Shown: positions 58,823-64,000 of the stretch, in pieces
How positions within the stretch are numbered: the stretch's first letter is position 1
How the letters are laid out: each line of letters opens with the position of its first letter
Assembly (NCBI GenBank): GCA_934359755.1
Contig: CAKRLV010000003.1
Span: forward strand, 1 to 64,000
DNA: 64,000 nt
Reading direction: 5' to 3'
Source of the DNA: an uncultured Agathobacter sp.
GTDB lineage: Bacteria > Bacillota > Clostridia > Lachnospirales > Lachnospiraceae
The notes under the pieces: generated by a model
What the model was told of the DNA's origin: nothing
Databases searched by the model: none
What the model saw: only the letters and a program-made list of their open reading frames with translations
Position numbers and translations under genes: made by a program

Positions 58823-59953
58823 ATGCATATACCATTTAGGACAAAGCAACGGTTAAAGAAAATATTGCAGCAGATTCTTCTCCCGCGAGTGTATCAGCGC
58901 CAGAGAATTGCGAAGGTAAAAAAGGGAAAGATTATCTTTGCAGACGGGCATTGTGACTCGGTTAATGCGAGCATGAGGGATTTGTACAACAGACTTAAAT
59001 CCATGGGATACGATCCGATGGATTTATGTGCAAATTATAATAATATGAATAATGTGGCAGTTGGCAGACATGTAATTAATTTTATGAAGGAATATGCTAC
59101 TGCTGAATATGTATTTATATCAGATTATTTTCTTCCGGTTGCTTCATGTAAAAAAAGAAAAGATACAAAGGTGATTCAGCTTTGGCATGCAGGTGGTATG
59201 CTCAAAAAGATGGGATATGATGCAGCTGATGATTTAAAGGGAGAGGGCAAGGCGAATCCGACAAAGAACTATGACCTGGTTACGACCAGTGCACCTATAT
59301 GTGAGAAGGTGTGGGCGAACGCATGGCATATTTCAGAGGATAAGGTCAAGGCTCTTGGTATTGCAAGAACTGACAAATACTACAACAATAAATGGAATCA
59401 GAAGAATATCAACAGATTTTATAAGCAATATCCAGAGGCAAAGGGAAAGCGGATATGCATATATGCACCTTCTTTCGAGGGGAATGCTTCAAAACCCTAT
59501 GATACCGGACTTGAGTCAGGTATTCTGGATGTGTTCAAGAAACTTGAAGATGAATGGTATGTAGTTGTAAAGCTGCATCCTCATATGCAGGCTAAATATC
59601 CACAGTATAATTGCTGCATGTCTTCGGAAGAATTATTTGCAGTTGCAGATTTACTGATAACGGATTATTCATCAATTATATTTGATTACATGATATACAG
59701 AAAGCCATTTGTACTGTATGCTCCGAGACTTGAAGAGTACAAGCGGGAGAGAGGATTTTATCTCGATTATGAGAGTCTTCCAGCACCTGTGATAAAGAGT
59801 ACGAAGGAGCTTTATGACTGTATGAATAATGGCAAGTGGCAGGTTGATCAGGAGGCACTTGTAGAGTGTTTTAACACATATATGGGAGCATGCGACGGCA
59901 AATCGATAGACAGAATTCTAAGTGCATGCGGTCTTCTTAAAGAGGAGAAATAA
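58823..59953 (+). CDS. CDP-glycerol glycerophosphotransferase family protein 1
   Basis: 376 residues, nearly all one TagB/TagF catalytic domain. Motifs are VIQLWHAGGMLKKMG (catalytic His), GIARTDKYY, IYAPSFEGN, VVKLHPHMQ and ITDYSSIIFDYMIYRKPFVLY. It adds one or more glycerol-phosphate units from CDP-glycerol at the membrane surface. Being the shortest of three, it may be the primase-like TagB role. The start at 58823 has GAGG nine bases upstream; ATG 58808 lacks a site. Overlaps the next gene by one base. Confidence 0.9.
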   Translation: MHIPFRTKQRLKKILQQILLPRVYQRQRIAKVKKGKIIFADGHCDSVNASMRDLYNRLKSMGYDPMDLCANYNNMNNVAVGRHVINFMKEYATAEYVFISDYFLPVASCKKRKDTKVIQLWHAGGMLKKMGYDAADDLKGEGKANPTKNYDLVTTSAPICEKVWANAWHISEDKVKALGIARTDKYYNNKWNQKNINRFYKQYPEAKGKRICIYAPSFEGNASKPYDTGLESGILDVFKKLEDEWYVVVKLHPHMQAKYPQYNCCMSSEELFAVADLLITDYSSIIFDYMIYRKPFVLYAPRLEEYKRERGFYLDYESLPAPVIKSTKELYDCMNNGKWQVDQEALVECFNTYMGACDGKSIDRILSACGLLKEEK

Positions 59954-61497
59954 TGATTACATCAGTTAGAGCTAAGCGAGCAGTATTTTCGATCAGGGGA
60001 ATACTTGATGCATCTGATGAATGTGGGTTTATTCTCCTTGATAAACAAAATTATGAAACATACAATCCTACTTTTTGTGAGATAAAAGATGGCAGTTATG
60101 AAATGATTCTCAATGTCGAATCAATGAATAAGCAGATGCCTCTTTCAAGTGGAAAATATTACCTCATGAGAAAGGAAGGCAGAGGATTATTGGGCGAGAC
60201 AGCCAGGTGTCAGCTGGATGCGTCTATTGATATTTCAAAGAGTGATGATGAATATATCAGATGCAGCATTAGACAGACCGACACTGGTGAGATTTATTTG
60301 AGTGTCCAGACAAAGCTTCCTTCACCAGGTACACGAAGTTTGAAAAAGAGAATTATTGAGCAGGGATTTAATGCTGCATTTCAGATTTTCAACCATATGA
60401 TTCCCAAAAGCGGCAGCAAAATTTTCATAACTTCGGGGTCAAGAGCAAAGATTGGTGGTAATGAAGAATTCATATACAAAGAGATGCAAAAAAGGGGCTG
60501 GAATAAAAAGTACAATATTGTGCTGGATTTCAAAGCAAATATTGGTATGAGATACAAACCAGCTAAGATGATTAAATTTATTTACAATCTTGCCACATCT
60601 GATGTGATAATAGTAGATGATTATTATCCAGAGATTAACAAGGTAAGATATAGCAAAAAGGTATCCATTTTTCAGGTATGGCATGCGTGTGGAGCGTTTA
60701 AGACAGTGGGACTTGAACGCACTGACAAGAAGGGTGCACCGCCTATTAACAGTAAGGTTCACAAATGTTATACACATGTGCCAGTCAGTTCGAGGTTATC
60801 CGCTTTTCATCAGCAGGAAGCGTATGGAATAGCTTTTGATAAATTCTACACTGTAGGAATTCCCAGAACTGATGTCTTCTTTGACAGAGACTATATGAAT
60901 AGGATTCGCAGGGAAATATATGAAGAATATCCACGAATGCAGAAAGCTTCAAGAGTTATTCTCTATGCACCGACATTTAGAGGCGAGAGTGCGCTTGATG
61001 CACATTTTCCGTTTGAACAGGTTGATTTAATGCAATTTGGTAAGATGTGCAGGGATACAGATTCGTATCTTATAGTGAAGATGCATCCTTTTGTTAAAGA
61101 AAAGATAAGCATACCGAAAGAGTACGAGGATTATATATTTGATGCATCTGATTACAGAGAGGTTAATGATTTGCTTTTCGTGACAGATATTTTGATAACC
61201 GATTATTCTTCGGTTATATATGAGTTTTCTTTACTCAGAAGACCAATGCTCTTTTACGCGTTTGATGAAGAGGAATATGTAAAAGAGCGTGATTTCTATG
61301 AGAGTTATGAAGAGACAGTGCCGGGAGATATATGTCATACATTTGGCGGGCTTATGGATGCTTTGAGAAGTAAGACGGACAATGCTGGTATAGATAATCG
61401 GTTAGAAAGTTTTATAGACAAAAATTTTACTTACACAGATGGAAAGGCAACGCAGCGTGTGGTGGATTTGATAGAAAGTTGCCTTAAAGAGAGATAG
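59953..61497 (+). CDS. CDP-glycerol glycerophosphotransferase family protein 2
   Basis: 514 residues. An N-terminal ~140-residue beta-rich domain (GYEMILNVESMNKQ-like region) precedes the catalytic domain with IFQVWHACGAFKTVGLERTD, GIPRTDVFF, LYAPTFRGE, VKMHPFVKE and ITDYSSVIYEFSLLRRPMLFYAFD. The YAPTFRG and HPF forms are typical of TagF polymerases that extend poly(glycerol phosphate). TAATG overlap with gene 1 and a three-base gap to gene 3 show a tight operon. Confidence 0.9.
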   Translation: MITSVRAKRAVFSIRGILDASDECGFILLDKQNYETYNPTFCEIKDGSYEMILNVESMNKQMPLSSGKYYLMRKEGRGLLGETARCQLDASIDISKSDDEYIRCSIRQTDTGEIYLSVQTKLPSPGTRSLKKRIIEQGFNAAFQIFNHMIPKSGSKIFITSGSRAKIGGNEEFIYKEMQKRGWNKKYNIVLDFKANIGMRYKPAKMIKFIYNLATSDVIIVDDYYPEINKVRYSKKVSIFQVWHACGAFKTVGLERTDKKGAPPINSKVHKCYTHVPVSSRLSAFHQQEAYGIAFDKFYTVGIPRTDVFFDRDYMNRIRREIYEEYPRMQKASRVILYAPTFRGESALDAHFPFEQVDLMQFGKMCRDTDSYLIVKMHPFVKEKISIPKEYEDYIFDASDYREVNDLLFVTDILITDYSSVIYEFSLLRRPMLFYAFDEEEYVKERDFYESYEETVPGDICHTFGGLMDALRSKTDNAGIDNRLESFIDKNFTYTDGKATQRVVDLIESCLKER

Positions 61498-61499
61498 AT

Positions 61500-63269
61500 A
61501 TGGAATATAGTATTAAAATTACAAAACTTAGAATTAAAAGACAAAAGCTTACAATCGCTTTTGAGGGAAATACCAGAGTAGACAGTGAGGTAGCACATCC
61601 GAAAGTGATTCTGCACTTTTTTGATCAGGTTACAGGTGATGACAGGCGAATGCCACTTGTAATCAAAAAGTCAGAGGTGATTGATAATGTCTGCTATTTT
61701 TCGGGATCATATACCTATCACCTGGGATATATTTTTTACAAAAAATGGGGCAGTAAAAATGAAATTCATATGTATTTAAATGTCCTTTTTGAAGATTACT
61801 ATGAAGAGAAGATTGATATAGATCTCACTCCAGAGGTATATGAGATTGTAAATCCGCTGTTCGAGGTGGATGTATGTGGTAATTATTTAAGAATACAGAG
61901 GAATGATATTAAAGTTCCCAGACGACTGTCGGAGGCAAATCCGATTATAAAGTTATATACATGGCTTATGTTTGTTATAGCCCTATGTCTGTCGCCGCTA
62001 TTTCTTTTAGACGGAATTCTGGCTGAACTTAGATTATTACCATATAAATCCACATATGCGCTTGAAGGACCAACAGTTATCCACAGACTTTTCAGACATG
62101 TGAACTCATGTCTTAAGAGCTTCAGCCGGCACAGAATCAGTTTTATCGGTATGAAGACTGTGCTGTTAAGGGTGTTGTATTTCCTAGCTAAGATAAGAAG
62201 GATTGACACTAATACTATTGGATTTATGTCAGTAAGACGCGATGAATTATCTGGAAATATGGAATATGTATATAATCAGCTCAAGGATAGAGATGGCGTC
62301 AAAATCAAAATGTTTTTGTGTTGCAAAGAGTTCAAGGATATGAACCTTATGGATCTTATTCATATCGCAAATATGTGTGCTGTATGTAAAGTTATTGCAA
62401 TTGATGAATACACATTTTTTATTTACAGAATCAATTTAAGACCACAGACAAAAGTGGTTCAGTTATGGCATGCGTGTGGTGCATTTAAGACATTTGGCTA
62501 CACAAGACTTGGCAAGAGTGGCGGTACGACTCAGACGAGTCCTACACACAGAAATTACGACTATGCTACAGTAAGTTCAGAAAGTGTAAGAATCTGGTAT
62601 GCAGAAGGTTTTGGTATACCAACAGACCATGTAGTTCCATGTGGAATTGCAAGGACGGATGTCTTCTTTGATGAAGAATATAAGAAAAAAACAATTGAAC
62701 GTCTGTACAATGAATATCCAGTTCTGAAAGGAAATAAGGTTATTCTTTTTGCACCTACTTTCAGAGGAAAGACAAGAATAAAAGCATACTATCCATTTGA
62801 ACAGTTTGATGTTGGTAAATTTATGGAGAGTGTTCCGGATGATTATGTCCTTATAATTAAGCATCATCCATTTGTACTCGAAAAGCATCCTGTTCCGGAT
62901 AAATATAAGGACAGAGTCCTTGATTTATCTGCTGAATCAGAACTAAATGACCTGCTTTTTATTACAGATATAATTATTACAGATTATTCGTCACTTGTAT
63001 TTGAAGCATCATTGCTTGATATACCAATGTTGTTTTATACATTTGATTTGCAGGAATATATTAAAGATAGAGATTTTTATTTCAATTTTGAGACATTTAT
63101 TCCTGGCAAATTCTTCTACAATCAGGACGAATTACAGAAGGCAATTAAAGATAAGGACTTTGCACAAGAAAAGATTCCAGCATTCAGAAATAAATTTTTT
63201 GATGATTTAGATGGAAAAGCTTCCGTCAGAATTGCGGATTTACTTTGTAAAGCATTAAAGGAGAAATAA
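61500..63269 (+). CDS. CDP-glycerol glycerophosphotransferase family protein 3
   Basis: 589 residues. The N-terminal ~220 residues include a beta-rich part like gene 2 and a hydrophobic hairpin (LYTWLMFVIALCLSPLFLLDG) likely dipping into the membrane. The catalytic domain has VVQLWHACGAFKTFGYTRLG, GIARTDVFF, LFAPTFRGKTR, IKHHPFVLE and ITDYSSLVFEASLLDIPMLFYTFD. It probably extends a glycerol-phosphate or related polyol-phosphate chain. Genes 2 and 3 are closer to each other than to gene 1. No strong ribosome site is seen; coupling to the upstream stop is likely. Confidence 0.9.
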   Translation: MEYSIKITKLRIKRQKLTIAFEGNTRVDSEVAHPKVILHFFDQVTGDDRRMPLVIKKSEVIDNVCYFSGSYTYHLGYIFYKKWGSKNEIHMYLNVLFEDYYEEKIDIDLTPEVYEIVNPLFEVDVCGNYLRIQRNDIKVPRRLSEANPIIKLYTWLMFVIALCLSPLFLLDGILAELRLLPYKSTYALEGPTVIHRLFRHVNSCLKSFSRHRISFIGMKTVLLRVLYFLAKIRRIDTNTIGFMSVRRDELSGNMEYVYNQLKDRDGVKIKMFLCCKEFKDMNLMDLIHIANMCAVCKVIAIDEYTFFIYRINLRPQTKVVQLWHACGAFKTFGYTRLGKSGGTTQTSPTHRNYDYATVSSESVRIWYAEGFGIPTDHVVPCGIARTDVFFDEEYKKKTIERLYNEYPVLKGNKVILFAPTFRGKTRIKAYYPFEQFDVGKFMESVPDDYVLIIKHHPFVLEKHPVPDKYKDRVLDLSAESELNDLLFITDIIITDYSSLVFEASLLDIPMLFYTFDLQEYIKDRDFYFNFETFIPGKFFYNQDELQKAIKDKDFAQEKIPAFRNKFFDDLDGKASVRIADLLCKALKEK

Positions 63270-63270
63270 A

Positions 63271-64000
63271 ATGAAAAAATTTTTGGCCACAATCGTGATG
63301 GCTTTGGTATTTTTATGTATAAGCAAATATGATGCATTTGCATATACGGTAGATAACAATACGGTGTATGTAGATGGAGCGGGACAAGTAGATATCACAG
63401 GAGATTTGAACAGCGCACTGCTGTATGCAAGAGATAATGCTACATCGGATAATAAGATTACAGTAAAAGTCAAATCTGGAAATTATAATTTGACGGGCTG
63501 TCTGCATATATACAGTAATACAACCCTGGATTTAACAGAAGGTGTCACACTTACTTATTCTAACGATGCATCTTATACTCAGAACATGATTCTTTGTGGA
63601 ACTAATGGAAGTTACAAAGGTCAGAGCAATTATAACAACAGTGATAAATGCCGTGGATATGATGGTTTTGAAAATATAACAATTAAAGGCGGAATCTGGA
63701 TAGGTTCTCAGCTTAACACAGCTGTTTTGTTCAGGTTTGCCCACGCAAGAAATGTCACACTTGAGGGTGTTACCATAACAGGTGGGGCAGGCTTACATCA
63801 GGTAGAGGTAGCGGCTATTGACGGCTTTTATGTAAGAGGATGTACTTTTAAGGACTTTATTGGTGCATATGAGAATGGAAAGAAGATGGAGGCTTTACAG
63901 CTTGATACTCCATGTTCTACAACAACATTCAAGTCATATTATCTTGATGGAACAATCCTTAAAAATGTGGAGATTACAGGATGTACTTTTGATAATGTGC
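63271..64000 (+). CDS. Secreted right-handed beta-helix protein (partial)
   Basis: The frame from ATG 63271 is open to the window end. A signal peptide (MKKFLATIVMALVFLCISKY to AFAYT) is followed by DNNTVYVDGAGQVDIT and repeating short strands (FENITIKGGIWIG, ARNVTLEGVTITGG, LKNVEITGCTFDNV), the pattern of pectate-lyase-like or parallel beta-helix proteins. AAGGAG precedes the ATG and the gene follows the third polymerase by one base, so it belongs to the operon. It might cut or modify a polysaccharide, or act in surface attachment. The catalytic part may lie beyond the window. Confidence 0.8.
   Translation, partial: MKKFLATIVMALVFLCISKYDAFAYTVDNNTVYVDGAGQVDITGDLNSALLYARDNATSDNKITVKVKSGNYNLTGCLHIYSNTTLDLTEGVTLTYSNDASYTQNMILCGTNGSYKGQSNYNNSDKCRGYDGFENITIKGGIWIGSQLNTAVLFRFAHARNVTLEGVTITGGAGLHQVEVAAIDGFYVRGCTFKDFIGAYENGKKMEALQLDTPCSTTTFKSYYLDGTILKNVEITGCTFDNV

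Overview
The window looks like chromosome from an AT-rich, low-GC Gram-positive anaerobe of the Clostridia, most likely the family Lachnospiraceae. The basis is two type III glutamine synthetases, CDP-glycerol polymer genes with Tag-type export, a cdaA-cdaR-glmM operon, a YvyF/YjfB motility signature, strong AAGGAGG ribosome sites and many short U-tailed terminators. The genus is inference; the Lachnospira/Eubacterium eligens-Roseburia area would fit. There is no phage, plasmid, insertion sequence or CRISPR array. Almost all genes read forward.

Layout. 1-1241: the end of a leftward LytTR two-component pair. 1399-2265: class II fructose-bisphosphate aldolase with a structured 3' region. 2617-3252: a Phd/PIN toxin-antitoxin pair with its own promoter and operator-like repeat. 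3319-4059: a lone CbiL-type corrin methyltransferase. 4241-10684: a nitrogen assimilation block with two near-identical type III glutamine synthetases and an ammonium channel whose C-terminus is a fused PII protein. 10976-16871: an ABC exporter-fold pair, a divergent AraC regulator and an ECF S/T pair. The ECF promoter carries a sequence very close to the DtxR/IdeR iron box, so this is proposed as a siderophore or metallophore uptake locus. 17005-22344: MATE pump, DEAD-box helicase and P-type ATPase. 22449-28285: cell-surface genes (lipoprotein, CapA, DUF4190 repeat protein, class A penicillin-binding protein), a 160-bp near-complete palindrome, and relics of an AraC gene and a GH53 galactanase.

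28455-33284: YigZ, tRNA-Gln, acyl-ACP thioesterase, CvfB-like S1 protein, RidA, YjfB and a secreted NlpC/P60 hydrolase. 33285-33728 is a long non-coding stretch with three DnaA boxes in one orientation. 33729-40815: GT26-like glycosyltransferase, YitT, a PucR/CdaR-type regulator, FtsE-FtsX, CtpA and release factor 2 with its programmed +1 frameshift. 40819-43087: a Tim44-like zinc-ribbon protein and an SPFH zinc-ribbon protein separated by a MITE-like inverted-repeat element. 43196-44837: a free ACT protein and a short homoserine dehydrogenase. 45145-47791: glycerol kinase behind a leader terminator, ComF and YvyF. 47921-55120: two membrane proteins of unknown function, then cdaA, cdaR, glmM, HPr and leuA. 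55135-64000: an envelope-polymer operon (sugar-phosphate transferase, GT2, TagG/TagH-type exporter, three CDP-glycerol polymerases and a secreted beta-helix protein cut by the window end).

How the parts fit. Glutamine synthetases and Amt-PII take up and fix ammonium and sense nitrogen in one block. FtsEX, CtpA, PBP1 and the NlpC protein shape peptidoglycan. GlmM links c-di-AMP signalling to wall precursors. The 3' end assembles and exports a glycerol-phosphate polymer. The least ordinary signals are the Amt-PII fusion, the iron-box-controlled ABC/ECF locus, the 160-bp palindrome, the DnaA-box cluster and a family of hairpins placed directly before ribosome sites.
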